A stretch of 64,000 nucleotides of DNA from Williamsia maris (GTDB lineage Bacteria; Actinomycetota; Actinomycetes; Mycobacteriales; Mycobacteriaceae): NCBI RefSeq assembly GCF_024171815.1, contig NZ_JAMTCJ010000002.1, positions 682,001-746,000 of the forward strand. Reading direction: 5' to 3'. This document shows, piece by piece, positions 42,615-53,124 of the stretch. The position numbers were made by a program, and so were the translations under genes. The first letter of the stretch is position 1; the number at the start of each line of letters is the position of its first letter. The notes beneath the pieces are model-generated. The model saw only the letters and a program-made list of their open reading frames with translations, had not been told where the DNA came from and ran no database searches.

Positions 42615-43868
42615 TCAGATCGAGCTGAGGAAGGCCCGTCCGCCACCGCTGCGTTTGGCGTCGTACATGCGGGCGTCGGCCGCGCGCAACGCGTGCCGTA
42701 TCGCGATGTCGACGCGGTGATCGCGGGGCGATTCGATGACCGCCGCACCGACACTGACGGTCACCGGCGCCGAGTCGATGGCGTCGCGGAGTCGGTCGGG
42801 CAGCGACGTCACCCGGTCGACGACGTCGGCCACCGTGCCGGTCAACACGATCGTGAACTCCTCGCCGCCGGTCCGACCCACCACCGCGGTCGGGCCCGCG
42901 AGCCCGACCATCCGGGCCGACATCTGCTGCAGCACCAGATCACCGACGTCGTGCCCATAGGTGTCGTTGATCCGTTTGAACTTGTCGACGTCGATGACCA
43001 CCGCGCCGATCGCGGTGCCCCCGGCCCGCGCGGCGCGCCACAGCGGTTCGAGCGACGCGTCGATGCCCCGGCGGTTGTGCAGTCCGGTCAGCGGATCGCG
43101 CAACGACTGCCGTGCGTCGATCGACAGCAGCGTCCACGCGACGTGTGCGGCGATCGGTACCGCACACACCGCGGCGATCATCACGAGTCCGCCGGCGACG
43201 GTCGCGTAGGTGTCGAGCGAGCGGGATTCCTGCAGACGCCAGACCGTGTAGACGATGATCACCGCGGCGAAGCCCATGTGGGCGAGCAGCCACCGGGAAC
43301 TGATGAAGTACGTGCACAGGGCGCTGTTCAGCACGAACAGGGCGCAGCCGAAGGCTCCGGCGAGCGGGTTGTAGAGGACGAGGACCGAGGCCAGTCCGAC
43401 GTCGCCGAATATCGCGAAGCCCACGAAGTAGTACCGGGCCCGGTGCGCGCCGACCGGTATCCGCACCCGGAGGATGAAGGCGATGACGGCGAGCTGGGCC
43501 ACCATCACGATGAGCACCCACGTCACCGCGACCGTTCCCGACGGCCCGTACGGACTCATCAACAACAGCGCCGAGCACACCCCGAACAGGAAGGTGTTCG
43601 CCGCGAAGACCAAACGGATCGGTAGATGCAGCGGTCGCATGGAGTGGTGGTAGAGGATCCACGCGTAGTCGTGCTCGCCGAAGATCCACTGTCGCAGTGA
43701 CGACCGGAAACCGGAGCCCGACAACGGTGTGGGGTCGCCGGGTCCGGCCGACGACGGTGGACGACCTGCTCGCACGCTGTGACCCCTGTGGTGAGAACTC
43801 GCCCCCGACGGACGGACATGAGTGTGACAGTTACCGCCGATCACCAACGGTGATTCGACAACTGTCAT
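42615..43868 (-). CDS. Membrane-bound GGDEF diguanylate cyclase
   Basis: This 417-residue protein has a short polar N-terminus, about six transmembrane helices (for example TFLFGVCSALLLMSPYG and VAVTWVLIVMVAQLAVIAFILRV), and a C-terminal GGDEF domain. DPLTGLHNRRGIDASLE opens the domain, followed by GAVVIDVDKFKRINDTYGHDVGD, and the active-site loop is GRTGGEEF. GGEEF is a functional variant, so c-di-GMP synthesis is likely. The start MTVVES was chosen among several possible ones; GTG about 28 codons later is an alternative. It is flanked on both sides by acyltransferase paralogues. Confidence 0.88.
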   Translation of the reverse strand: MTVVESPLVIGGNCHTHVRPSGASSHHRGHSVRAGRPPSSAGPGDPTPLSGSGFRSSLRQWIFGEHDYAWILYHHSMRPLHLPIRLVFAANTFLFGVCSALLLMSPYGPSGTVAVTWVLIVMVAQLAVIAFILRVRIPVGAHRARYYFVGFAIFGDVGLASVLVLYNPLAGAFGCALFVLNSALCTYFISSRWLLAHMGFAAVIIVYTVWRLQESRSLDTYATVAGGLVMIAAVCAVPIAAHVAWTLLSIDARQSLRDPLTGLHNRRGIDASLEPLWRAARAGGTAIGAVVIDVDKFKRINDTYGHDVGDLVLQQMSARMVGLAGPTAVVGRTGGEEFTIVLTGTVADVVDRVTSLPDRLRDAIDSAPVTVSVGAAVIESPRDHRVDIAIRHALRAADARMYDAKRSGGGRAFLSSI

Positions 43869-43927
43869 CGACCCGTCATCACCGGAACTCCGTCGATCGC
43901 TGTCGGACGGGTCGTTAGGCTCAGGGT

Positions 43928-44719
43928 ATGGAACCCGTCTACCGGACGTTGGAGATCGCGGCACACGCGCTGGTCACGGCGCAGGGGATGCGTCTCGACG
44001 TGGGCAACGCAGAGAAGATCCCGTCGACGGGCGGCGCGGTCATCGCCATCAACCACACGAGCTACGTCGACTTCGTCCCCGCGGCCATCGGCGTCTACCG
44101 CGGCGGCCGACGGTGTCGGTACATGATCAAGTCGGAGATGATGGACAACCCGCTGGTGCGCTTCCTCATCACCCACACCCACACCGTCCCGGTGGACCGT
44201 TCCGCCGGCGCGGAGGCCTATGCGCAGGCGGTCGAGAACCTCCGGCAGGGATACGTCGTCGGGGTGTACCCGGAGGCGACGATCAGCCGCAGCTTCGAGC
44301 TCAAGGACTTCAAGACCGGGGCCGTGCGCATGGCGCAGACCGCCGGGGTCCCCATCGTCCCGTGCATCGTGTGGGGCGCACAGCGGCAGTGGACCAAGAC
44401 CGGCGAGAAGGTCGGTGAGAGCACCCGCGACATGGGTCGCAGCCACATCCCGGTGACGGTCCGCTTCGGCGACCCGATCGACTGCGACGGCGACCCCGTC
44501 ACCGAGACGGCCCGGTTGAAGTCGGTGATGAGCGCGATGCTCGACGACGTCCGTGCCGCCTACGGACCACATCCGCCCGGCGCGTACTGGGTGCCCGCCG
44601 CGATGGGCGGGGGCGCACCGACCCTCGCGCAGGCGCGGGTCATCGAGGCCGAGGACGACGCACGCAAGGCGGAACTCCGCGCCGCGCGGGCCCGCGACGA
44701 ACACAAGGGAAGTCACTGA
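43928..44719 (+). CDS. 1-acyl-glycerol-3-phosphate acyltransferase-like protein (paralogue 2)
   Basis: This 263-residue PlsC-family protein has NHTSYVDF at the same positions (H43, D48) as the upstream paralogue, and HTVPVDRSAGAEAYAQAVENL, YPEATISRSFE and PIVPCIVWGAQRQW. It probably acylates a lysophosphatidate-like acceptor at the inner membrane. It is divergent from the diguanylate cyclase gene with a 59-bp gap. The stop is 2 bp before the HAD gene, so both are probably one operon. Confidence 0.88.
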   Translation: MEPVYRTLEIAAHALVTAQGMRLDVGNAEKIPSTGGAVIAINHTSYVDFVPAAIGVYRGGRRCRYMIKSEMMDNPLVRFLITHTHTVPVDRSAGAEAYAQAVENLRQGYVVGVYPEATISRSFELKDFKTGAVRMAQTAGVPIVPCIVWGAQRQWTKTGEKVGESTRDMGRSHIPVTVRFGDPIDCDGDPVTETARLKSVMSAMLDDVRAAYGPHPPGAYWVPAAMGGGAPTLAQARVIEAEDDARKAELRAARARDEHKGSH

Positions 44720-44721
44720 CG

Positions 44722-45552
44722 ATGCGTCGTACCAGGTTCGGTCCACCCACCCTCATCGTCAGCGATGTCGACGGGACGCTGATCGACGACAGCAACACCG
44801 TGCGTCCCCTGACGCGCGAGGCGATCCGCCGTGCCGCGAAGGTGGGCACGACGTTCGTGCTGGCGACCGGCCGGCCCCCGCGGTGGGTCGCCGAGATCGC
44901 CGACCAACTCGACACCCTCACCTACGCGGTGTGCGCCAACGGCGCGATCGTCTACGACGTCGCGCAGGACAAGGTGCTGCACACGGCCACCCTCGACCCC
45001 GCCGCCCTGGTCCGGCTCGCCGGGTTCGCCCAGGAGCTGATCCCGGGGTGCGGTCTCGCCGCCGAGCGGGTGGGGGAGAGCGCCGACGACGCCGCGACGG
45101 CCCCGTTCGTCGCGTCGACCGGATACGAGCACGCGTGGCTCAACCCCGACCACATCGAGGTCGGCGACGACGAGGTCGTCTCGGCGCCGGCGGTCAAGCT
45201 CCTCGTACGCAAACCGGGGATGCCCAGCGGTGAGATGGCCCGCCGACTCTCCGAGGTGGTCGGCGACCTCGCCGCCGTGACCTTCTCCACCGACAACGGG
45301 CTCATCGAGCTCGCACTGCCGGGCATCAACAAGGCGTCGGGGCTGATGAAGCTCGCCGACATCGCCTCGCTGCCCACCGACGCGGTGATCGCGTTCGGCG
45401 ACATGCCCAACGACATCGAGATGCTGCGCTGGGCCGACCGCGGCGTCGCCATGGCCAACGCGCACCCGGCGGCCAAGGCCGCGGCCGACGAGATCGCCTC
45501 CAGCAACGACAACGACGGTGTCGGACGAATCCTCATGCGCTGGTACGGATGA
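44722..45552 (+). CDS. HAD family hydrolase (Cof-type, Rv3813c-like)
   Basis: This 276-residue HAD phosphatase has motif I SDVDGTLIDD (D15, D17), the motif II threonine in LATGRPPR, and motif III Lys in NKASGLMKLAD. Motif IV is FGDMPNDIEM. The large cap inserted after motif I makes it a Cof/type IIB member, which dephosphorylate sugar phosphates, FMN or similar. It follows the acyltransferase gene by 2 bp. The same order occurs around Rv3813c. Confidence 0.9.
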   Translation: MRRTRFGPPTLIVSDVDGTLIDDSNTVRPLTREAIRRAAKVGTTFVLATGRPPRWVAEIADQLDTLTYAVCANGAIVYDVAQDKVLHTATLDPAALVRLAGFAQELIPGCGLAAERVGESADDAATAPFVASTGYEHAWLNPDHIEVGDDEVVSAPAVKLLVRKPGMPSGEMARRLSEVVGDLAAVTFSTDNGLIELALPGINKASGLMKLADIASLPTDAVIAFGDMPNDIEMLRWADRGVAMANAHPAAKAAADEIASSNDNDGVGRILMRWYG

Positions 45553-45604
45553 CGGTCGGGGCGTGGACACGACGTCGGATCTTCGGGACACTGGCGGGGT
45601 GAAC

Positions 45605-45991
45605 ATGTTCAACGGTCGCCGCACCGCATCCCGGTCCATCGTCCTCGGCCTCACCGCCTCGGCCGCCGTCGTCGGCATCGGGATGGTGGGAGCAGGCGCC
45701 GCGTCCGCGGCCCCGACCACCACCGATCCGGGCGCCTCGGCCGCGGTCGCGGGCACCTACGACAAGAAGTTCGTCTCGCGCTACTACCCGACCCCGCAGA
45801 GCGCGGTCATCGGCGCGCAGATCAACCTCTACCTCTTCAACTCGGTACGCCTCAACGGCAACCAGGCCTGCTCCGAGCAGCCCCGTCCGGTGGTCAAGCC
45901 CGACACACCGACCGGCTGGACCGCGATCATCACCGCGACCTGCCTGTCGGATGCGGGTACCGCGCGCTCGACCGCTCCCGTCGGTCAGTAG
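45605..45991 (+). CDS. Small secreted protein
   Basis: This protein of about 128 residues has an Arg-rich start and signal peptide (RRTASRSIVLGLTASAAVVG...SASAAP). A mature domain of about 85 residues follows, with two cysteines (QACSEQP and TCLSDA) that could form one disulfide. It contains YDKKFVSRYYPTPQSAVIGAQ. Homology was not recognised. The twin-arginine-like spacing is not a clear Tat motif. A GTG two codons upstream is possible. Convergent with the amidase gene. Confidence 0.7.
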   Translation: MFNGRRTASRSIVLGLTASAAVVGIGMVGAGAASAAPTTTDPGASAAVAGTYDKKFVSRYYPTPQSAVIGAQINLYLFNSVRLNGNQACSEQPRPVVKPDTPTGWTAIITATCLSDAGTARSTAPVGQ

Positions 45992-45994
45992 GCC

Positions 45995-48154
45995 TCAGCC
46001 GACCGGCCCGGTGGTGGGCACCGGAACCGGTGCCGCCGCCGGGGGCGTGGTCGCGGTCGGCGGAGTCGTCGGTCGAGCGGCCGGGCTCAGCTGGTCGCGC
46101 ATGCTGCGGGTGAACTCGTCGACGAACGCCTTGATCACCTTCACCACGACGCCGGTCGTCTTGTTGAACACCAGCGAACCGAACTGGAACGCCTGGGTGA
46201 TGATGCCGCTGACGGCGTCGGTCTCACCGGAGACCGGCATGCCCAGCGCACTCTTCTCGAAGCCGGCTGCGCCCCACGCCTTCTCGATGGCACCCTGCAC
46301 GACCTGCGCGCCGGTCTCCTTCGACCAGTAGATCTTGCCGTCGGAGAAGTTCACGTACTTGGCGGCGCCGTCGGGCGTCGTCATCTCCGGGGACTGCGCC
46401 TGGCCCAGGATGCCGGTGGCGCCACCCAGCGACAGCCACTTCTTCGCGATCGCTCCCACGTCGGTCGTGGACAGGACGTCCGCGGTACCCGGTGAGGTGC
46501 TCGGCGCACCCGGGGCGGCCGAGGAACCGGGTGCCGTCGGCGCCGCACTCGGGGTCCCCGCGGCGGCGAGGTTGCCCGCGGCCACGTCCCGGATCTGCGG
46601 CAGGGCCGCGTAACCGAGGGTGCCGGGGCACTCGGTGTTGTCGTAGTCGCGGTGACCGCTGATGACCGGCAGGTTCGACGTCTCACCCGCACCGAACTTC
46701 GCGGTGTCGAAGCCGATCGACGTCAGCTGCGCGTTGGCCTTCGGGTCGAGTCCGGCGAGCTTGAGTCGCCACCCGAGGAAGCTGCCCACCGACCGGATCT
46801 CCTCCGGCGTGGGTGCGATGTCGTTGTAGTTGCCGATCATCGCCACGCCGACGGTGTCGCGGTTGAAGCCGCCGGTGTGGGTGCCCTGCACGTTCTTGTC
46901 GAGTCCGCCGAACGCGCCCTCGAAGATCTGGCCGTACTTGTCGACCAGCGCGTTGTAACCGATGTCGCACCAGCCCAACGTCTGTGCGTGATAGGCGTAG
47001 ATGCCGCGCACGATCTCGGCCGACTGCTCGGCGGTGTAGTCGTTGTTGCCCGCGGTGTGGTGGACGACCGCGGCCTTGAGGGTCGGGTCGTAGGTCGGTT
47101 GCTGGCACCGCTTGGACTCGTCGGCACCCCACTGCGCGCGGGTGATGATCGGCGGTTGCTGGCCGGGTAGGACCGCGGGCAGCCCGAGGCCGCCCGGTGC
47201 GCCACCGGCGCCGGGGTCGATCAGCGCGGCCTTGAGGGTCGAGACGACCTTCTCCAGCGCGTTCGGCGTCGACGGTGTCGTCATCGGGGCCGGGGCCGAC
47301 GCGGTGGTGGTCGGTCCGGGTGGGGCCGGTGTCGCGGCGGGGGCCATCGGGTCGCCCTGCACCGGGGCGCGGGGGACGGTGAACGCACGCGGGGCGATCT
47401 CGCCCGGTGCCACCGACATCTCGGGAACGGTCGTGGTCGCGGTGGCGCCCGCCGACGGGGCCGGCTTCGCGCCCTCGACGCCCGGGGTGGCGACGCCGTC
47501 CTTGGTCACGACCACCTGGACGGCCTTGGTGTTGCCGACCCAGACCGGCTCGGTGCCCTGGCTGGTCGGCGCGCGTCCGGTGCGGACCGCGGGGCCGCCG
47601 TCGATGGGGTCGGCGGAGAACCACTTGCCCCACGAGCCGTCGGGCTGACGGGCGCGGACGTAGGCGGTCGTGTCGGACAGACCGTCCCAGGTCAGGGCGA
47701 CCATGCTGAACGGGTCCTTGCGGGTGATCTCCTTGACCACCGCACCGGCGGGCACGGGTGCCGACACCGGCGTGCGGGGATCGGTGGTCACGGCCGGGCC
47801 CGAGGTGGACGGCGCCGACGACGGGAGCAACTCGGGCGGGATCAGACCGGTGGGCAGCACGCCGGGCGGCAACGCCCGCGCGATGTCGGGGATCTGGAGC
47901 TTGAGCAGGTCGAGGGGCGGGAGCGTCACGCCGACCCCGGCCAGACCGGATCGGACGAGGTCCAGCACCGTCGACGGGACCGTGTCGAGACTGACCTGGC
48001 GGATCGTGGTCGAGATGGCGTCGGACGCCGGTGTTCGCTGGTCGACGGCGTTGTCCGGGGCGCTGCCGCCCACGAGAACGGCCACCGGGCTCGCGACGAC
48101 GACCGCCGCGACGGCCGCCAACACGATCGACGGTCTCGGTCGGCGATAGCGCAC
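45995..48154 (-). CDS. Secreted N-acetylmuramoyl-L-alanine amidase/PGRP with LGFP-like repeat (Rv3811-like)
   Basis: This 719-residue protein has a signal (VLAAVAAVVVASPVAVLVGG) and an N-terminal Pro/Thr-rich region. A PGRP-like amidase_2 domain contains VVHHTAGNNDY (zinc histidine), GWCDIGYNALVDKYGQIFEG and VISGHRDYDNTECPG. The C-terminal LGFP-like part is GKIYWSKETGAQVVQGAIEKAWGAAGFEKSALGMP. It should cleave peptidoglycan stem peptides from muramic acid in the wall, with LGFP modules binding arabinogalactan. The start is GTG after GAGGGAG; a longer in-frame extension is less likely. It is divergent from the SpoIID-like gene. Confidence 0.88.
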   Translation of the reverse strand: MRYRRPRPSIVLAAVAAVVVASPVAVLVGGSAPDNAVDQRTPASDAISTTIRQVSLDTVPSTVLDLVRSGLAGVGVTLPPLDLLKLQIPDIARALPPGVLPTGLIPPELLPSSAPSTSGPAVTTDPRTPVSAPVPAGAVVKEITRKDPFSMVALTWDGLSDTTAYVRARQPDGSWGKWFSADPIDGGPAVRTGRAPTSQGTEPVWVGNTKAVQVVVTKDGVATPGVEGAKPAPSAGATATTTVPEMSVAPGEIAPRAFTVPRAPVQGDPMAPAATPAPPGPTTTASAPAPMTTPSTPNALEKVVSTLKAALIDPGAGGAPGGLGLPAVLPGQQPPIITRAQWGADESKRCQQPTYDPTLKAAVVHHTAGNNDYTAEQSAEIVRGIYAYHAQTLGWCDIGYNALVDKYGQIFEGAFGGLDKNVQGTHTGGFNRDTVGVAMIGNYNDIAPTPEEIRSVGSFLGWRLKLAGLDPKANAQLTSIGFDTAKFGAGETSNLPVISGHRDYDNTECPGTLGYAALPQIRDVAAGNLAAAGTPSAAPTAPGSSAAPGAPSTSPGTADVLSTTDVGAIAKKWLSLGGATGILGQAQSPEMTTPDGAAKYVNFSDGKIYWSKETGAQVVQGAIEKAWGAAGFEKSALGMPVSGETDAVSGIITQAFQFGSLVFNKTTGVVVKVIKAFVDEFTRSMRDQLSPAARPTTPPTATTPPAAAPVPVPTTGPVG

Positions 48155-48263
48155 TGTGGATCTCCCTCGTTCGGCCCGCCGAAATCCGACAGACCGCCAC
48201 ATCGTGTCGGCGGGAGGGTGCGAAGTCCACGACCTCTGACGGCGTGGCGTGTAACTCGTGATG

Positions 48264-48292
48264 CTGTTGTGACATGAGTTCACTGTTGTGAC
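48264..48292. promoter_or_regulatory. Direct repeat CTGTTGTGAC in the divergent amidase/SpoIID promoter
   Basis: CTGTTGTGAC occurs at 48264-48273 and 48283-48292, spaced 19 bp. On the minus strand each reads GTCACAACAG, which contains the GTCACA core of mycobacterial MtrA sites. It lies between the divergent genes for two wall-acting proteins. Confidence 0.45.
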
Positions 48293-48362
48293 TTCAATTC
48301 GGTCACTACAGTCGCTGGAGTCCCACCAGTCACTTGACCGCAACCCACATGAAGGATCGCCG

Positions 48363-50009
48363 ATGGCACGTCGAGCCACCGACCGCAGAACGCTGACCTC
48401 GATCACGCTGGGGTTGGCTCCTGCTCTGGTGGTCTCCGCCATCGGCGTCGGCGCGTTCGTCGCGCACGAGTCGTCCATCGACGAGCCGGTGTCGCTCTCG
48501 GTCGGCGCCCAGGTGACCCTGATCGGCCACGGCTTCGGCCACGGGCGCGGGATGGGACAGTACGGCGCCTTCGGGTACGCGAAGAAGGGCTGGAAGTACG
48601 ACCAGATCCTCGGCCATTACTACGGCGGCACGACCGCGGGGAAGACGGACAAGGCCGTGACGGTTGCGCTCACGCGCAACACCACGGCGAATGTGCGTGC
48701 GGACGCCGGGATGAGGGTCGGTGGCCAGACGGTGGCCCCCGGACAGGCGGTTCGTCTGTCCGGGACCACCGCCACCGTCACCGCGGGATGTGGCGGCGCC
48801 GTGGTGCGCACCATCCCGGTGACCCCACCGAAGATCGACCCGATCAACATCGCACCCAACCGACCCGCCAACGAGTGGCTGAAGTTCTGCGGGTCCAACG
48901 ACGCCTACCGCGGCTCCATCGGCCTCGACGGCGGACGCGCGGTCAACATCCTCGCCGTCGACGACTACGTGAAGGGCGTGACGCCGAAGGAGAGCCCGGC
49001 GCGCTGGGCCGATCAGGGCGGCGCGGAGGCCCTCAAGGCGCAGGCGGTGGCCGCGCGCACCTACGCACTCGCCGCGACCGACAAGGGCAAGAAGATCGAC
49101 GACACGATGATGTCTCAGGTCTACGGCGGTGCCGGCGCCGAGGATCCCCGTACCAACACCGCGGCCGACGCGACCGCGGGACAGATCCGCGTGGTCAACG
49201 GTGCGCCCGCGTTCACCGAGTTCTCCTCCTCGACCGGCGGCTACACCGCAGGCGTCAACTTCCCGGCCGTCGTCGACGACGGCGACACCGAGTCCCCGAA
49301 CCACAACTGGACCACCACGGTCGGATCGAGCAGCATCGCCTCCGCCTTCGGCGTCGGGTCGCTGACCGGTATCCAGGTCGTCGAGGCCAACGGACTCGGC
49401 CCGGACAACGGACGCGCGACCAAGGTCAAGATCAGCGGTACGTCCCGGACGGTCGAGGCCACCGGCGACGACGTCCGCACGAAGCTCAAGCTGCGCTCGG
49501 CCTGGTTCACGGTGCAGGGTCAGCCCAAGCCGCGGATCGTCGCACCGCCCGCCGGTGTCGGCCCGTCCGCACCGTCCGGTGCCGCGGCGGGCACCCCCGG
49601 CGGCGTCCTGCCCTCGCTCGTCGACTCGCTCCTCGGGGCGGTCGGGGGTGGCGGCACACCCGGAACGCCGGCGACACCCGGTACCCCCGCGGCCCCGAGC
49701 ACGACCGTCCCGGGTGAAGGCGCCCTGCCGAGCACCCTGACCGGTCCGGTGGCCGACCTGCTCAAGGCCGCGATCGCCGCCATCGACGCGAAGATCGCCG
49801 AGCTCGGCGGGCCGTCGGGCCTGCTCGGGCAGGTCCTGGGCCCGGTCATCACCATCGCGGGCGGCGCCGTGCAGAAGTTCGCGGGTGGCAACGTCTACTT
49901 CAGCCCGACCACCGGCGCGCATGTGCTGGCGGGCAAGGCACTGACGGATTTCGTGGCGAAGGGCGCCGAGGGCGCGCTCGGCTTCCCGTCCGCCGACGCC
50001 GGACCGTGA
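48363..50009 (+). CDS. SpoIID/LytB domain secreted protein with C-terminal LGFP-like repeat
   Basis: This 548-residue protein has an N-terminal hydrophobic anchor or signal (LGLAPALVVSAIGVGAFVA). VTLIGHGFGHGRGMGQYGAFGYA is the GHGxGMxQYGA signature of SpoIID-type lytic transglycosylase-like proteins. YVKGVTPKESPARW and ALKAQAVAARTYALA (conserved blocks with the catalytic Glu) follow, then a Pro/Gly-rich spacer and a C-terminal LGFP-like repeat (NVYFSPTTGAHVLAGKALTDF...LGFP). It likely remodels glycan strands and is held by the LGFP module. The gene precedes glf by 26 bp. Confidence 0.87.
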   Translation: MARRATDRRTLTSITLGLAPALVVSAIGVGAFVAHESSIDEPVSLSVGAQVTLIGHGFGHGRGMGQYGAFGYAKKGWKYDQILGHYYGGTTAGKTDKAVTVALTRNTTANVRADAGMRVGGQTVAPGQAVRLSGTTATVTAGCGGAVVRTIPVTPPKIDPINIAPNRPANEWLKFCGSNDAYRGSIGLDGGRAVNILAVDDYVKGVTPKESPARWADQGGAEALKAQAVAARTYALAATDKGKKIDDTMMSQVYGGAGAEDPRTNTAADATAGQIRVVNGAPAFTEFSSSTGGYTAGVNFPAVVDDGDTESPNHNWTTTVGSSSIASAFGVGSLTGIQVVEANGLGPDNGRATKVKISGTSRTVEATGDDVRTKLKLRSAWFTVQGQPKPRIVAPPAGVGPSAPSGAAAGTPGGVLPSLVDSLLGAVGGGGTPGTPATPGTPAAPSTTVPGEGALPSTLTGPVADLLKAAIAAIDAKIAELGGPSGLLGQVLGPVITIAGGAVQKFAGGNVYFSPTTGAHVLAGKALTDFVAKGAEGALGFPSADAGP

Positions 50010-50029
50010 GTCCGGTTCGGTTACCCTGA

Positions 50030-51229
<1,200 letters not shown>

Positions 51230-51231
51230 CG

Positions 51232-53124
51232 ATGACCGTCACCGCCGACACCCTGCTGCAGCGGGTCATCTTCCCGCGTCCGGGCGAGCCGCTCGACGTG
51301 CGGTCGCTGTACCTCGTCGAGGCCGAGACCAACAGTCGCCGAGCGCATTCGCCGAGCCGGACCTCGGTGCTGCTGACCGCGGAGTCCGAGGCCGGCTTCG
51401 GCTCGTACTTCAACGCGTTCGCCGCGTCGTACTGGCGGCGGTGGAGCATCCTGCAGTCGGTCATCCTGCGCGTCGAGGTCATCGGCACCTGCCGTGTCGA
51501 CCTCTACCGCTCGAAGGTCGACGGCGCGCGCATCGGGCTCGGCGGCGACCTGGTGCCCACCGACGACGACGGCCACGGCGTCATCGAGTTCGAACTCGAC
51601 CTCGGTCCGTTCGAGGACGGCGGCTGGATCTGGTTCGACGTCACCACCGACACCGACACCGAGATCGTCAGCGCCGGTTGGTACGCCCCCATCCCCGCGC
51701 CCGGCGGGCGCGAGAAGGCCCGGGTCACCGTCGGCATCCCGACGTTCAACCGACCGACCGACGCGGTGGACGCCCTGCGTGCGCTGACCTCCGACCCGTT
51801 GGTCGACGGCGTCATCGACGCGGTGCTGATGCCCGATCAGGGCAACCGCAAGGTCGTCGACGAGCCCGGTTACGACGTCGCACGTGACGCCCTCGGTGAC
51901 CGGCTGCACATCTTCGACCAGCCCAACCTCGGCGGTTCCGGTGGATACGCGCGCATCATGTACGAGGCGCTGCGACTCACCGACAGTCCGTACGTCCTGT
52001 ACATGGACGACGACATCGCGATCGAGCCCGACTCGATCCTGCGCGCGCTGGCGCTGTCGCAGTACGCGAAGACCCCGATGCTCGTCGGCGGGCAGATGCT
52101 CAACCTGCAGGACCGCAGCCACCTGCACTGCATGGGTGAGGTCATCGACCCGCACACCTTCATGTGGACCGCGGCGCCCTACGTCGAGTACGACCACGAC
52201 TTCGCGAAGTACCCGCTCACCGACCGCGACAACTCCAAGAACCTGCACCGTCGCATCGACGTCGACGGCAACGGGTGGTGGATGTGCATGATCCCGCGGG
52301 AGTGCGCCGAGACCATTGGCCTGCCGATGCCGCTGTTCATCAAGTGGGACGACTGGGAGTTCGGGCTGCGCGCGGCGAAGGCCGGGTACCCCACCGCGAC
52401 CATCCCCGGCATCGCGATCTGGCACATGGCGTGGAGCGACAAGGACGACGCCATCGACTGGCAGGCGTACTTCCATCTGCGCAACCGTCTCGTCGTCGCA
52501 GCCATCCACCACGACGGTCCCATTGGCGGGATCGTGCAGTCGATGGCCAAGGCCACGGCGAAACACCTGCTGTGCCTGGAGTACTCGACGGTGGCGATCC
52601 AGAACGAGGCCATCCGCGACTTCCTCGCCGGGCCGGACCACATCCGCGAGCTGCTGCCGACCGCGCTGCCCAAGATCGCGGGCATGCGCAAGCAGTACCC
52701 CGACGCCGTCGTCCTGCCGTCGGCGACGGTCCTGCCGCGCACCAGCGGCGAGGCCACCGCGCTGGGGATGTTCGAGCCGCGCAACCCGATCCGCAAGCTC
52801 AGGGCCCTCGCCGGCGCCGTCGTCAACAACGCGCGCCCCGCTGATCCCCGTCACCACGAGGTGCCGCAGGCGAACTACCCACCGCTGCAGGCGAGATGGT
52901 TCAGCCTCGGGCGGGTCGACGGTGTCACCGTGACCACCGCCGACGGCCGCGGCGTCGTCTACCGTCAGCGTGACCGCGCGAAGATGATCGCCCTGGCCAA
53001 GGAGTCGGCGTCCCTCGTCCGCGAACTGAACAACCGGTTCCCCGAGATGCGCACGCAGTACCGCGCGGCGCACGCGGAACTCACGAGCAAGGAGAGCTGG
53101 GCACGTGTCTTCGGACTCGACTGA
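51232..53124 (+). CDS. glfT2: Bifunctional UDP-galactofuranosyl transferase GlfT2
   Basis: This 630-residue protein is close in size to mycobacterial GlfT2. It has an N-terminal beta-barrel (QRVIFPRPGEPLDVRSLYLVE) and a GT-A domain with VTVGIPTFNRP. The DDD metal-binding motif is MDDDIAIEPDS (about residues 259-261) and the catalytic WDDWEF follows (about 373-374). The C-terminal helical region is intact. It polymerises galactofuranose onto decaprenyl-PP-GlcNAc-Rha with alternating beta-1,5 and beta-1,6 links, at the membrane. It overlaps the PAP2 gene by 20 bp. Confidence 0.96.
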   Translation: MTVTADTLLQRVIFPRPGEPLDVRSLYLVEAETNSRRAHSPSRTSVLLTAESEAGFGSYFNAFAASYWRRWSILQSVILRVEVIGTCRVDLYRSKVDGARIGLGGDLVPTDDDGHGVIEFELDLGPFEDGGWIWFDVTTDTDTEIVSAGWYAPIPAPGGREKARVTVGIPTFNRPTDAVDALRALTSDPLVDGVIDAVLMPDQGNRKVVDEPGYDVARDALGDRLHIFDQPNLGGSGGYARIMYEALRLTDSPYVLYMDDDIAIEPDSILRALALSQYAKTPMLVGGQMLNLQDRSHLHCMGEVIDPHTFMWTAAPYVEYDHDFAKYPLTDRDNSKNLHRRIDVDGNGWWMCMIPRECAETIGLPMPLFIKWDDWEFGLRAAKAGYPTATIPGIAIWHMAWSDKDDAIDWQAYFHLRNRLVVAAIHHDGPIGGIVQSMAKATAKHLLCLEYSTVAIQNEAIRDFLAGPDHIRELLPTALPKIAGMRKQYPDAVVLPSATVLPRTSGEATALGMFEPRNPIRKLRALAGAVVNNARPADPRHHEVPQANYPPLQARWFSLGRVDGVTVTTADGRGVVYRQRDRAKMIALAKESASLVRELNNRFPEMRTQYRAAHAELTSKESWARVFGLD

